Translations under genes and position numbers: made by a program | Notes under the pieces: generated by a model | The model's database searches: none | Told to the model about the DNA's origin: nothing | Seen by the model: only the letters and a program-made list of their open reading frames with translations | Assembly: GCF_947623445.1 (NCBI RefSeq) | Contig: NC_135247.1 | Span: forward strand, 19,222,501 to 19,286,500 | Source of the DNA: Clavelina lepadiformis | Lineage: Eukaryota > Chordata > Ascidiacea > Aplousobranchia > Clavelinidae | Direction of reading: 5' to 3' | Length of the DNA stretch: 64,000 nucleotides | In this document: piece after piece, positions 12,901-25,386 of the stretch | Layout: the number at the start of each line of letters is the position of its first letter | How positions within the stretch are numbered: the first letter of the stretch is position 1

Positions 12901-13730
12901 CAAAATATCCATCGCCTAAACCTCTGGCGCTTGGCAGGCCGCGTTTGCTGCTTGGCTCAATGAGGTTACATTGCACCAAAGATGCAAAACAGACAGCCCA
13001 CCTCTAGCCCACAGTGGAAAGTGTGGCAGCTGCACACACGAGGTTCATCAACATGTAAGCCAAACTTTTTTTATTTGCACGCCGATTTATAATAAACAAA
13101 CAAAGGAAACCTCGGTAAATAAAATTTGTCATCTTTGTACACACGATTTCTCGTCGAAAACTGCCGTACTTTCCAGTCAGGCCTCTAGCTATCACAATAA
13201 GTATTAAACAGTCAGTTGATCGACTTTAATTCAATCTTTTATATTAGTATGATGTAAATATCAAGTCTTCCACTACTTTACCAGAAAAAATCGTGTATTC
13301 GTGTAAGCTATTTTTAGTATGTTGTTGACCTAACATAAATATTATAACACAGTAACCTAAGCCTAACTTAAACCTACCTTCTAATCTACATCTAACTCTA
13401 ATAACTAACTCCAAATGTTAAATGTTAACAAAGTAACTTAAATCTAACTCCAAGAAAACTTCAATAGCTAAGATCAACTTTTTACCCATTCTCCTAACGG
13501 TTAGGACCTAACCTAACCGCCTATTTTTACCAACAAAGACCTACAAATAGCCACTTCATAATTTCAAACAACGAACAGATAAAAAACTTTCAATTTGCGG
13601 AATTAAACTCAAACTTACCAATGCCGTCAGGTGAATTATCAATATTGGCCACGCACATAGATCCAGAACCACATTCTTCGACGTCACTAAGCTCGCATCG
13701 CCACCATTCCTGGACTTGGAAGAGAGACAT
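6971..13730 (-). CDS. BBS9: BBS9 / PTHB1, BBSome core subunit
   Basis: BBS9 is a scaffold subunit of the BBSome, the coat that moves membrane cargo in and out of cilia. Twenty exons on the complement: 13730-13619, 12717-12573, 12334-12156, 11919-11745, 11670-11592, 11443-11356, 11195-10970, 10898-10714, 10290-10211, 10142-10086, 9910-9808, 9756-9628, 9517-9377, 9311-9222, 9144-8987, 8687-8535, 8476-8288, 8209-8084, 7843-7732, 7083-6971. Phases join throughout to give about 879 residues (human 887). The start MSLFQVQEWW matches the human MSLFKARDWW. Other landmarks are the N-terminal beta-propeller blocks (HGPFGGVKG region, FTRFLPGFLLPGPLAY), the GAE/platform region (RIQCEEYVGLWLITDEL) and the C-terminal helices (RTIQRRLLTRFKDKTP, LLALADAVEEHKEN). 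The last two exons are least conserved but keep frame and splice signals. Intron 1 (about 0.9 kb) is the largest. Confidence 0.97.
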
Positions 13731-14450
13731 ATTGCGCACTTAAACACAAATGAACTTCAACAACCACCTACCGAGTACCGACTTAACACCAGGACAACAA
13801 AACCTGGAAATTGAAAAGAAGGAATTTCAACAGGGGTTTACCCCAACAACATTTATTACTAATTGCAAACAGTCAACGGTATATAAACATGAAAAAACTC
13901 ATCTGAGAAGGTAAAGCGATGAATATCAGCATTTTTGTGAAGATTGCAGCATATTAAAAACTTAGGATCGCAGAACACTACAGGTTTATGTACTTTTAGC
14001 TTCATCGCAGAGCGTTGCAGTGATAAGTGATATATCAAAGTTGGATCGCATGATCGCAAGCCCGGCCAAGCGGGGAAATATTTCCCTAAATACTTAATCA
14101 GGCTAAAAAAAGCCTTTTTGTTTTGTCGGCAAAACCGGTTTGTTTGAGGAGTTAAATGTTTAGTTTTTTAAGCCAAACCTACCACCTAACCCCAGTTTAA
14201 CTTTGAATATTAAAGTTTAACTCAGCTGGACTCGCTTTTTTGAATATTTCGTTTACCTAATTGTCTATCTTCAGACATCTTGAAAACTATATTTTCTTGG
14301 GTAAACAATACACGTGTGTGATTTCATCAATAATTTTTACCCTTGCTTTGTCTCCAGACCAGATGGTTGCTGGGTGGGGTCGACGACCTTGAGAGGACGT
14401 GTATTGATTTAGGAAAGCATCAATCCAGCCCATATCAGTGCCCTTCTGTG
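13731..14450. other. Upstream region of BBS9, no gene seen
   Basis: AT-rich sequence holding the presumed BBS9 promoter. I see no open frame with recognisable similarity and no repeat boundary until the MITE at 14451. Confidence 0.5.
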
Positions 14451-14720
14451 CAATGTTCCCTCTAAGCTGCGCGCGTGCGCAAATGCGCACTGCTGACACG
14501 GTCTCCGCGCACAGAAAATCTGTGCTGCGCACAAGAAAAAAATCCACCTTGAATTGAAAATAGAATAAACGCATAATAATGACCACGCGCACGTCTGATG
14601 TTGCTCACAGTGGTCCAAGGGACCGCTCAGGGTGCTCAGACTCGTAAAAAATTAGAGGGAACATTGCCCGGAACATCTGGATTAGAAGTCCAGCGCGCTA
14701 ATCCATTGCGCCACACAGAC
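14441..14720 (-). pseudogene. tRNA-Arg(TCT) split by a MITE insertion
   Basis: Read on the complement from 14720, the sequence forms an acceptor strand GTCTGTG, a GCGC/GCGC D-arm and an anticodon arm CTGGA-CTTCTAA-TCCAG with anticodon TCT. It ends at the 5' T-stem strand CCGGG at about 14667. There the element at 14451-14666 begins. On its far side the sequence resumes with CACAGAA (14450 downward), which pairs with six bases of the acceptor strand. The T-loop and 3' T-stem (about 12 nt) are missing, so the tRNA cannot fold and is a pseudogene. The insertion seems to have replaced those bases rather than duplicated a target. Confidence 0.8.
14451..14666. mobile_element. MITE with CAATGTTCCCTCTAA termini, hAT-like
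   Basis: Perfect 15-bp inverted termini (CAATGTTCCCTCTAA / TTAGAGGGAACATTG) enclose 216 bp. The interior is rich in alternating GCGC words (near 14467-14535) and has no coding capacity. Flanking octamers do not match, so no target-site duplication is visible. I assign it to hAT-like MITEs only by its termini, which resemble a widespread family I remember from several animal genomes. Confidence 0.75.
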
Positions 14721-14909
14721 AAACTCATACCAACCTTTAACATTTTCACGTTTTGAAAGACAATCCAGCCTAGAAAGTCGGAAACAATTACTTTATCGAA
14801 CCGTTTTTGAACTAAGACATAAGTTTCTCAATGTTTGATTTTACTATCCGCTTCAATGCAATCCGACACAAAGTTAGCATATATGTGAAGTAAAATTTTC
14901 CAAAGCTAC

Positions 14910-15027
14910 TGTCAGAACTGGGATTCGAACCCACGCCTCCATTCGGAGACCAGAACACCCTAGAGCCGCACAAAGCGACTAAGCCTCTGCTTGAGTCTGG
15001 CGCCGTAGACCACTCGGCCATCCTGAC
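14910..15027 (-). tRNA. tRNA-Leu(CAA) with intron
   Basis: On the complement the gene starts GTCAGGATGGCCGAGTGGTC and ends GTTCTGAC plus discriminator A. The acceptor strands pair (GTCAGGA/TTCTGAC with one G-T). The T-arm contains GGTTCGAATCC. The anticodon loop CT-CAA-G is followed by a 34-nt intron (CAGAGGC...AGGGTG), after which TTCTGG completes the anticodon stem, so the mature length is 84 nt. A long variable arm (GGTCTCCGAATGGAGGC region) marks a class II tRNA. An intron one base 3' of the anticodon is the standard eukaryotic nuclear position, and many animal tRNA-Leu(CAA) genes have one. It looks intact and functional, with A- and B-box promoters internal. Confidence 0.95.
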
Positions 15028-15865
15028 CTCCATGTTTTGTATTCATCTCCGTTCTTATAATACTTACCACAAAACCAGGAAAAGGCTTAATTTAGCACTA
15101 ATATTACGGTTGTTTTTCCTCGTGGCTGTATAAAATTCACAGATGCATGCAACGATGTTTAATCGAGGATAAATACAACGAACCAGGCCAAGTTGTTTCA
15201 TTCTAGTTTCACTTTATGGAAGACGTAGACGATGATGTTAAGGGTATGCTCAATTTAGGATGAAACTATGTACAGTTAAGTGATAAGATTTTAAAAACAT
15301 TAAGCGAATCATCCCTGCCGGGACTCGAACCCGGAAGTCCTGTGTGCCTTTCAGCAGTTTTGGAGGTCCGAAGTGCGACGATGGTTCAGCGTCACCGGGT
15401 TTGTAGAATGTCAGAGTATCACGTGGGTCAAGGATGCGGTTCCTATCTTATCTGGCGGCGCCCATTATGTGGCCTACTCTGCGGGTAGCTCTTGTGCCAG
15501 CGGTGGGCGATGTGAGGAAGCCACAGTAGCTTCTGCAGCTTTAACTTCAAACCTAACCCCCGCTGAAAGCGGCCATTTTAATGAAACCAGCGAGTTTAAA
15601 AAGCGAGTCTTGTATTATGCATTTCGCAAAATTGTCACTCGTGTAATATTGCGGGAGTACTAAGCCAGACAAGCGGAAGCGGAACAATGTTATAAAATAG
15701 AACAGTGAGTGGGAACGTGCAGCTTCATACTAGCCGTGGCGTGTCACAGTGTTGCACGAACAGCAACATGACGTTCCTGTCTATCTCCTAGACTCCTAGA
15801 GCCTCGCACGTGACTTCTCCATAATAAATAGCTTCATTCAGGGGGATTCCCGGATATGATCGTGG
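15028..15865. other. Intergenic region between tRNA-Leu and XPO6
   Basis: Apart from the tRNA fragment, a 96-residue open frame lies at 15373-15663 (+) without recognisable similarity. The right end holds the XPO6 3' UTR on the reverse strand. Confidence 0.45.
15309..15345 (-). pseudogene. tRNA 3' fragment (T-arm plus acceptor strand)
   Basis: The complement reads CCGGGTTCGAGTCCCGG followed by CAGGGATG, a perfect T-arm and a plausible acceptor strand. Upstream bases form no D-arm, anticodon arm or matching 5' acceptor strand, so I call it a 3' tRNA remnant, perhaps the tail of a tRNA-derived repeat. It lies about 280 bp from the intact tRNA-Leu. Confidence 0.45.
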
Positions 15866-18800
15866 TCAGAAATTGACAGTTCCCTCGGGTAAGCTAGAAT
15901 TGCACAATCTGTAATATCTCAGGTCGTTGACGAATCTCCTCAGATTGCTTGTGAACGAAGGCAGGTCCTGAAGCAAAGAAACTCTTATAACGATGCAAAT
16001 CATCAAGTTGTCGCAACATTTCAATCAATTTCATGCTTCAACTCAACCTGAGAGACAACGCACAAACATGCTGAATCACAACTCACTGTATCTTGCTTAA
16101 ACGCTTGATATAAAGTATTTTTCTGGTCTTGGGTGACTCCGTGAGAATTGTGAAGAAATTGCTGAATGAAGTGAGAGTGGAAGAAGTTGAAGTCAACACT
16201 TGACATGTTGTACACCACCGTGCAAACATCGTCCTGTGCAAATGCGATAAAGTTGATTGATATTTGTGAACCTGGCTTCATTCTATACCAACTAACATGA
16301 AGAACAATTGAAGTTTAGAACTTGTCCGTTTCCGTCCATTTTAAACAAACCTGCAGCAAGTCGTGACTTTTTAAGACCAGGGCTTGAATCAAAACGTTGA
16401 CAAACTGGAACAAGACTCCTTCTTGCGTGAGAATATGATGAAGCTGTAAATACAGAGAAGTATTTAACTTAGCATTTATGAGACAATACCTCAATGATTG
16501 ACCTTGACGTATATCTTCTGTTTTGTGTTCAAGTCTTCCAAAGCTTCAAGATTTTGTTTGAACACTGCAATGTCCGGCTGCAAGAACGAATTTCCATAAG
16601 CCTGAAATCACATAGACATCATATAACCAGAAACAAAGAAGGTGATGACGAAATTGATTTTTGACTCACAGACATAATGGCAAGGAACTGAGGTTTGTGG
16701 GCGATTGTCCCCCCCTTGCCACTCATCGTGCCGTCGGTCAGCATTGAAGCCAGGACCGGGCTCGGAAAAAAGTAACGATGTCGCCGTAGCAACAGATGAT
16801 GCAGCAAGTCAAATAGAGCGCCCTTCACATCAGGAGAAGGTCTCTGAAACGAATTGGATGTTCCTATTGCGAAGAGTTTGCTTTAAATGTTCCTCTATGA
16901 CGTCACATATTGTTACCTGGCTCACTATTGGATGAATCTGTTGAACCGCGAAGACAATTATACTCGGAGTAAAAGACTTAAAAGCATTCCCGGGATCGTC
17001 AATCACCATTCTCAGAATTTTCAACAATCTGCAGAGAGAATGGAATCTTATGACATCATCAAGCCCTAAATAATATCATTTATGACATCACAAGTTGATG
17101 TCTTACTTCTCCACAACCCTCACTCCGGCCACGTTCTCGTGAAGAATCGTTTGCTCGAGTTGATCGTGGGAAAATTTGCTGATGAACGACTGAATGGTTC
17201 GAGCGATCAAGTCCACTCCCATTTGACGTCTCAGAGCCCCAAATACGCTGAGGAACAGCGACATGACCACCTCGGTCGTGTCTGGAAGAGATGGGATAAT
17301 TTAGTGGAGTCTAGACCAATGCTGTCAGCTCGGTAACACATCAAGCATGGAGCAGATCCTTCTTAAGCATTCCGCTCCTCTCACCAGGGTGGTCGATGTA
17401 GATTGGAAACAACTCCATGGACAGGGTGATGGATTCCTTGACCGAGTTGTAACAAAGTTGTCTCGTCTTCACAACTTCCTCCGAAATCGCTTCCACCAAA
17501 TCGATAACGATGAGCAGAGCTCGATGGATCACAGGTTTTGCTTCAAAATAGAAGAAGTGAGGATGAAGAAGATGATGAGGATCAACATCTTATATCGGAG
17601 CTCACCTCTCTCTTTCATGTCCTTGTCCGTCTGAAGACGAGCAACATTGTCGGTGAGAGAGAGGAAATCTACGAGGAGAGATTTTATGAACTCGGAGTGA
17701 CCCTTCTCCCTCGCCTCCCACTTCTGCTCGCTCTCCGGAGTGTTCGGCCACGGAAAAAGAAGAAGATTTGAGAGAGCCTTGAAGATCAGGTGCTGGGTCT
17801 AGAAACGTTGTAAGTTGCAACAATTAAGGAAACATTTCATGGCGATTGTTTTTATATCAGATGATTACGCAAGGTGAGATATAACTGGGTTCATCCAAGG
17901 TCGCCCCACCCGGGTTTGTAGTTTGTTGCACGAGCCATTCGTGACATCACTGAACAATTTCTCGATCACGGTGGATTGTGAAAGAAAAGTTGCACGAATC
18001 GTGGTTGCCACCGAGAACAGAGTATGTGCCGCAGATAGAGCCACTTTGTCTGGGAGCTGTGATGTAACAACGTTCACATGAACCATGACACGATCATGAA
18101 TGGTCGACTCACTGACACTTGTCATATATGTGTATTAATTATTAATATCTAATATTATTAATATTATTATATTAGAAATTAATTATGACATCATAATACC
18201 TGTTTGCTAAACACTGGTACAATGGCGTCGACGTATGCGTTGAGGAGTTGGGAGAGTTGTGCTTGGGAATGGCCGGCATGTTGGGCCTCGCTGTACAACT
18301 GAGACAGCCAGTGGGTGTAGGGCTGCAAGGCTGCCAACACCTCAGCATGCCTGGAAGGTGGTTGGATGGATTAGTTGTAAGAATGTGCAAAGTAATGTTA
18401 GGAAATAAGAATGTGACCAATTTTATATTAGTCTGTCACAGTAGCAGTTTATTGAAGCCCACGTATGGTGTTTATGATGTCACTTACACTTCTGTGACAT
18501 CGGCACATAAAGTTGAAGGAAGTCTTGAACTGAGCTCATAAAAATTCATCCTGCTTCCATATAAGGCAATGTTAAGGAACCTTCAAATAAAAAGTTTAAT
18601 AAAATTCTCATTTCAATGTTTATGACGTCAAAATGACAAGCTCACTTCTCAATAACTGCCAGTGCATTGTCGAAACGTTCGTGAAAAAACTCTGTGAGGA
18701 ACAGATCAGACACTCTGCCAAATGCCTGGAAAAAAAAAGGCTCCAGCACTTTGCCAAGAACAAGTCAAGCCCCGTTACAACCCGAGAAACTTAAAAATGC

Positions 18801-21800
18801 CGTGAAAGTTCTATGTCAGTTATAAGTGACGTACTTGCAGCACAGTGGCTAGATCCTTCAACGAACAGTGAAGTCTCATGATGTCTTGCTCACCGCTAGA
18901 GGGAGACACCATACCCCACTCTGTTTCAACATAAACCGTCGATGTCTCCTCTAGAATCGGATACTGCGATTATCAACAAAAAATGAGAAAGTTTCACAAA
19001 AACCAATCACAAATAAATCTATGTCATACCAGGACACTCATCATTTCTTTCGGGAAGAGGTTGCAAATCTTGGCAAGAATTTCCAGATTCTCGATCAAAT
19101 AATTCTGCCATTCCGTATGACCCTGATTAAATAACAAATGTACTTGTGATGTCATAATGCAAACATGCGCACGTTGTTGTCTCACGTTATCATCGCTCAT
19201 TGAATTGTCGAGCTCTTCCAAGTGTTCACGATTGCAGCGGAACTGGACATGTTGTATGATGGCCGTCGCATACACGATCAGCCCATCCTTATACCTGGCA
19301 TAATAAGTTAAATTGGACTCAAAACCGTGATTTCTTCCCTGACCATGACCCAATGCATATCTACACCCACCTGTCAAGGAGAGCTTTTGTCTGCAAATGG
19401 TCCTTGCTCTGCTCCACTTTAGTAACAACGTAGTCAACAAAGATTTCCCATATATCCAAGCAATTGAGGTAATGTTCATGAGAGGGCTGTAAAGAGTGAA
19501 AAACTTCAATAAACGCAACAAACATCATCACGCCACAAACTGCAGAGTCCTACCTGGTTGAACGTAAATTTGAACAGAAGAGTGAAAAAGTGGACCAGGG
19601 GAAAACTTGAATTGGACTCGATCCGGCTAAAATGGGAACTGACGAACAGGCGAAGAAATTCGATAAATTTCCCGAGATAACTGAAATCACAAAGTAACAA
19701 GGGTGTAACAAAAGATGAGAGGTGAATAAAATGCATGATATGAGAGACCATATATAAGTGGACTTTGAATAAAATGATCTCACTTTTCATCGAGGCGCTC
19801 AAGCGTATCACGAGGGTTGTCAGTCTTGGTCAGTTGCTGCAGAATGTGGAAAGTTTGACGAAAAATCCTGAAAAGCAACAAAAAGTAATCACACAACTGA
19901 CTCCATGCGAGATGCACAGAAGAACGGGCATCACCGGAGGAGATAGTCCTCAAAGTTTGACGGGATGCAGTTCTTGGTGAGCAGCTCGTTGATGCACGTC
20001 ATTGCGTGGCATCCCAGCGTGGAGAGCGAAGTTGATCTGGATGAATAGAAATATCATTGCATGCAGACGGAAGATAGCGCGCATGAACATACCCGGGTGT
20101 GGTCAGGTTGCTGTGGGTACCCAGGCTTGCATACTGGAATATTGTGCTGAGCAGGTCGTTTGAGATATTTGTCGACAGCGGGATCCAACTAAATAAGACT
20201 GAGGTGTTGTCAGAGTTTAATTTGGAAATCAACCCTCGCTTAACCACCAGGGTAAATCGAATAAAAATGACTTTTAAACATAGAATCAAAAATGCACGAA
20301 CAAACTTCTTTCAACGAAAATAGAATTGAAATTTAATGATATGCGAGGAATTTACCTGAACAGGTGGCAGAGACACTCGAGTGCTTGGATCATAATCGAT
20401 GAGGAATTCTGTGAGATTTCTATGGATGTGGATGACGAGGATGACAACATTTCCTCGGATGGAGTGGAGAATATGTCAAACAAGTTTGTGTGACTTGATC
20501 CCGGGGATGGTGGAGGAGTGGACATGGAAGGATGAAGAAAATTCTTGAAAGAATTGCTCCACTCTTCCTTGAGTGAACCTGGACAATGAAAGTGATGATG
20601 ACAAGGATCAATGAGGAGGCTGATATGAGAAAGAAGTTGGCGCTGACCTGTAACAACTGACAGGATGTCAGGAACTTGGAGCAGGAGCAATTTCTTTAAT
20701 TCCTCCTTTCGATGAGCCGAGATGTCTTCTCTTGGAGCAGCCAACTCCTCCGATGCAATCCTGAGAGCAGCGAGTCCAAGAGCTCTTGTATCGCCGTGAT
20801 CCTGTGTCCCGGCACTTGCAAGATGCAGCAGGCTGGTGAAGAAGGTCGGGTAAAACATCGGCCAATCGACCCGACCAATGTCCACGATCACCTTGACCAG
20901 TTTGTGTGAGATGAACATCGGCAGCTCCTGGACAGCAATTAATAAATTTGTCAACAAACCAAATGCTGCCAAGTTCATGATGAGAAAATACATTGAAAGT
21001 TAACAGGTGAAATCAGGGACTTGGTGTCTCCTCACAGCATGGCAGTCAATGATTTTATCAACCCTTAACATCCTAGGTGGTGGTACCGTGGTAATAAGAT
21101 AAAGAGGCAAAACACTCTCACTTTGTGGTGATGGAGAAGAATTTGGTTGAGGTTCGTTCGAATCGCAGCTTTACAGTTTGGATCGCAGCCAACCCACATC
21201 TTATTGACAAGATTCTGTAAAACACAAAATTTCATGAAATGAATAAGTCGGACGGCTTGAAAGAGCAGTGGTTGTTACCTCCAGTACTGAAAGGCAGTAC
21301 ATCAAGACATATTCATTCCTTGTGTGGGTAAGGATGTGCAAACAATGCTTCCACGCACCGGTCTGATTACCGAACCTGGTCAACTGTTCCTCTGTGATGT
21401 GACAAAATGGTCATTGTTAACCTCACTGCTGCTTTTGCATAGCAATGTCCAAGTCTAAGATTTATTATTGCTTCTGGTGTCTTTATTACGATGTCAAAAA
21501 GCAGTAAAAAGGTCTTGCAGCGAACACAAACCATAAGCTTACTTGGCGGGTTACTCGATGCAAAACAGCCGTAGCAGGTTTGTTGCAAAGCTCACAATTA
21601 TCTTTCTGCACCACTTGAGTTTTACCTCAAACTATTTCCTTGTTAAGCTTAATCAGTGTGTGAATAGAGAAATGTTACCTATTTCATGCTTGCGATGATT
21701 ATTTGTTGAAGGATGAAAAAATTCTGTTAAAAACCTTTCCAACCCAATTAAGATCTCGTCCGATGCCTAAAAATAAGGGGAGTCATAATGAAGGAAATAT

Positions 21801-21970
21801 CAAGCCCAAGACAATGCAAATAGCCTACTTGAGAAGCTTTGATCACGATGCAACAAAAAACCGAATTCACCAAAATAAATCAAGTATAGCAACGTATAGA
21901 ATAAACTAGAACACAGTGCTACGAGAAGTCACTACGTGGTAACAAGTGGACAAAGAATTTTACTTACCAT
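15866..21970 (-). CDS. XPO6: Exportin-6
   Basis: XPO6 is a RanGTP-dependent karyopherin that exports profilin-actin from the nucleus. Twenty-seven exons on the complement: 21970-21968, 21766-21679, 21391-21279, 21214-21122, 20927-20648, 20578-20356, 20188-20093, 20036-19935, 19867-19784, 19680-19554, 19486-19371, 19294-19186, 19122-19030, 18963-18835, 18725-18646, 18580-18488, 18350-18200, 18056-17910, 17798-17606, 17540-17385, 17281-17107, 17028-16917, 16843-16670, 16601-16509, 16443-16351, 16233-16087, 15967-15866. The frame joins cleanly to about 1123 residues, against 1125 in human. Conserved landmarks include LTEFFH near the N-terminus, VKVIVDIGRVDWPMFY, EELAAPREDIS and a PPPSPGS loop. 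Later ones are FLRLFVSSHFSRIESN, KTRQLCYNSVKESI and the end DLRYYRLCNSSLPEGTVNF. The protein should be a superhelix of HEAT repeats with an importin-beta N-terminal domain. Oddity: the first coding exon contributes only the ATG. Confidence 0.97.
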
Positions 21971-24900
21971 GTTTAAAAGTGCCTAATAACCAAAAACCAG
22001 CAACAACAAGACTAGTTACAACTAAAACAACTTCTATCTGGAAGATAAATGACCAAGTGATGTGACCCGTGACAATATAAGTCCATCAAACAGCTGAAGG
22101 GACAGGGGTTACTGCAAGGTTAAATCGCTTAATTGGGAAGGGCGGTGGTTTTGAGTGGAAATCAAGCACAAAAAGAAGGGATTTCTGGCATGCATTACTT
22201 TCCGAAATCTTGTTGTACTTTGTTGTATAAAATAATTTGGCATCTGTGACATATGTAGTGGCATGTCCTATAAGTCAGAGTGCTATATCTGTATCTTGAT
22301 GAGTTTGAATCTCAAAACGATAATTTCCCATTCAGCAACTTATCTTTGGACAAGGTGCAGATGAAACATGCCAGCCTAAGCCTTTATTGTGCAAGAAAAT
22401 AGGCTATGACATTGGACAGAGAAATATTCAAAGGGTCAAGTGCATAGGCGTAACCCTATCAATATTACTCTCTCAACTAAACAGCTGGACTAGTTACCTG
22501 GACAACCAGTCTCAGGTAATTGAACAGAAAAAAAAACGAGAAAAAAAATTTGTCTTCTGGTGATTTGATACAGCCCATTGCATTGACTGTAATAATTCAA
22601 CGGAAACTTCGGTAGAACTTTTACTGTCCTTCACGTTTTTAGGGTTGGTTACTTTTTACGAACAACTTATTTATTAGATAAAAAATTTTGGCGTAAATGT
22701 AGCTCCTGTGTGCACGCGCCATACTTTGCACTATGAACTATCGATCAACAGTAGAACAGTATGCTTGTAGACAGCAAGGCGTGCTTATAGCCTGGTGTAT
22801 AATCATGACACCAACAGTAGCCTAGCCTAGTGCAAATTGCAGGCCAGCCTATAAGCTACATCAGTAACCGGATGAAGCCTAGATATACGAATATTCTGAT
22901 CACAAGTTAGTTTAACTTCAACGATTTAGGCTGCAATAAACCTTAAAGAAAGGGATTTATGGAGGGTCTTCTGATTAGTGATCATTGATCAAATAATTAG
23001 GCGCGCCCAAGGGAAAGATGTTATTATGGCGATCTTCTAGCGCCACCGCACAAGTAATTTGTGAAAAGAAAATCGCCACTAAAAACGCTAAAGATAACAA
23101 ATAAATGTCGATGGTGGCTGAACGGTGCTCAACAATAGTTACAACCACAAGGTTATACGTGAGTATGGCGAACGTTGCGTGTGACGTCATAATAGGTGGC
23201 GCGTATGGTGCGTAAGTTGCTTATGGTACGTTACATCAAAAAGCTATGCTTAATGTATGCTTGTAATCTAACAAGTTCAATCTATCAATTGTAGGCCTAT
23301 AAAGAAATAAAGGATTTATGAAGAATTAATAAGATTAAAGAACATAACAGTGAATCCTTCCTTCGTGTTATAGTGATTGTGACTATTTCTATTGCACAGT
23401 GTGCGATAGGCGTTGAGGCTTAGGCTACTTTGCACACAAACAGTAACATAGATAATAAAATTTCCACGGAAAAGAATGTAAAAGTATATTTGGCAGACAG
23501 ATAGGCCTATGTGTATTTTTATAAATAGAAATACCTATAAGTGCACGTGTAAGTAAAAGCTTGTTACGATCATAAACGTTGTGATTGTAAACAATATGCA
23601 TATAGGCCTACGTGTGATGATGAAGTTATAACCTACTTAGTGTAATGTTAACATGTGTAATGTTAGTAGCCAACACATTAATATAAGATTTATAGTCTAC
23701 ACATGTGTATATATACACATACATATATATACCTACTAAGAAAGAGATGAAGCTGAATTTATAAAACATTGATTTGTAAAAGTTAAAAGTAATATTTGTC
23801 GTTTGTATTAACATGAGCTAAAAATAAGATGAGATAAGTGGCAACAAAATCCTTTGGCCTGAATGGCTCGTCATGTAAGTGAGCTATTTTACGCTCTACC
23901 TCCTTTTAATGCATAAATCATAACTTTCATCGCACGACCACAACTTTTAATGCTGAAGATCCAGAGCACAACAAACGAGAAGTAGAAGCATGACAACTGG
24001 GAACTTTGCCTGCCCTACCCCATCTTGCTTAAAGCACGCATTCAACTGAATGAACTGCTGTTCACTAGAAAATAATAAATTTCAAACCAAATAAGTATTA
24101 GCTTACAAAAAATGTTTTGCATTAAAATTTTTGTGAATCAAACAATATTTAAATCAATAGCTGCAGATAAGTCACAAGGATATTAATACATCTATATTAG
24201 CATTGCGTACACTCCACGACGCGCCATCCAATCTTAAGACCATACGCGCCACTTTTTATGACACCACATGCCACAAACACTTTGCTCACACGCCACTTGC
24301 GCATAAGAATATGGCACGTGGCGGTAACAAAGTCTCACCATGTAAACCCAGTACAGTATGTACTATATAGAAAAAACAAGAGGATGAGATGTGATAATAA
24401 AGGAATATTATAATATACAGATCGAATACAGTGTAGAGTTCTCGTTTTCGAATATCTGCTTTGCGAAGCACGGCATTACGTGCGGGTGACTTCCTGTTTT
24501 CCGTTTTAAGTCTTGACGTAAATGTCCTGCCTATCCTATGTAAATTATTCATAGCTGTTCAATGCATTCAGTCTACTAAGATAACCTCTGTAACAAGGAC
24601 GTCTGTATGTATGCTGTTGCTGTGCCAATAAATTGTCTAAATGTAATTGTTCAAAGAAACTTCAATATAATCAGTATATAGACCTACAGTTGTCATTCCT
24701 GTGCAACCATTTTTGAATTCAATTTGAAGAAGTTCAGTGATAAAATAGACAACTTTGTTGTCATCTTCACATGACAATAAGCCGTCAAGGTGAACAATTA
24801 GAGACTCATATATCACCACCCGCGATAAACATTTCAACAAGTAATTATTGTAGTGGAGTGGGTCAACCTCTCAAGTTCAGGTAATTCAGTTCAGGTATTT

Positions 24901-25386
24901 TGTAACCACTGGTCAACTTGAAAATAATTCCTTGGCCTCAATGGTAAAAACAACATTTATTTCATTATTCTACCTTCAAAACTAGAGATATTAAAGAAAA
25001 TCACTTAGCATGATCAGCGCTCACCAACCTAATATCCCTCAAGTGGTGGAAATTTCAAATCGCAATAACTCAATACCAGCTTGAGATATTTAAAAAAATA
25101 TTTTTTTAATCTCAAGTTTTTTGAAGCTCTACAACTTATATCCAAACCATCAAAATCTATGACTAGTGGTTACAAAGCCTGGTTGATTAATGATTATACA
25201 TGGAATGATACAGATGTAAGTTCGAACTCTGTTCTTAAAGGGAGGGCGACATATTCACATGAGTTTGTTGCACTATACACCACGCTATTGTGCCTTCAGT
25301 TACTTACAAATAATGTCTTTTGAGCTTGTGGGCACATTTCTAATCTGAGTTTTCATGAGCAGACATACTAGGTTATTACTAACATC
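21971..25386. other. Intergenic region between XPO6 and the isomerase cluster
   Basis: About 3.4 kb of AT-rich DNA with no supported gene. It holds the divergent promoters of XPO6 (-) and the first isomerase gene (+), TA-rich microsatellite sequence near 23705-23735, many AGGCCTA words, and one copy of a dispersed repeat (24384-24545, listed separately). Short open frames here look like chance. Confidence 0.5.
24384..24545. repeat. Dispersed repeat, copy A (partner at 59838-60030)
   Basis: The stretch around ATCGAATACAGTGTAGAG, CTGCTTTGCGAAGCA and CCTGTTTTCCGTTTTA is recognisable, with many mismatches and small gaps, in the same order and orientation at 59838-60030. Ends and class are undetermined; it is probably a fragment of an old transposon. 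Confidence 0.55.

Noticed and set aside
15240-15420. A complete tRNA around the CCGGGTTCGAGTCCCGG motif
   Set aside because: No D-arm, anticodon arm or 5' acceptor strand can be placed upstream, so only a 3' fragment is reported.
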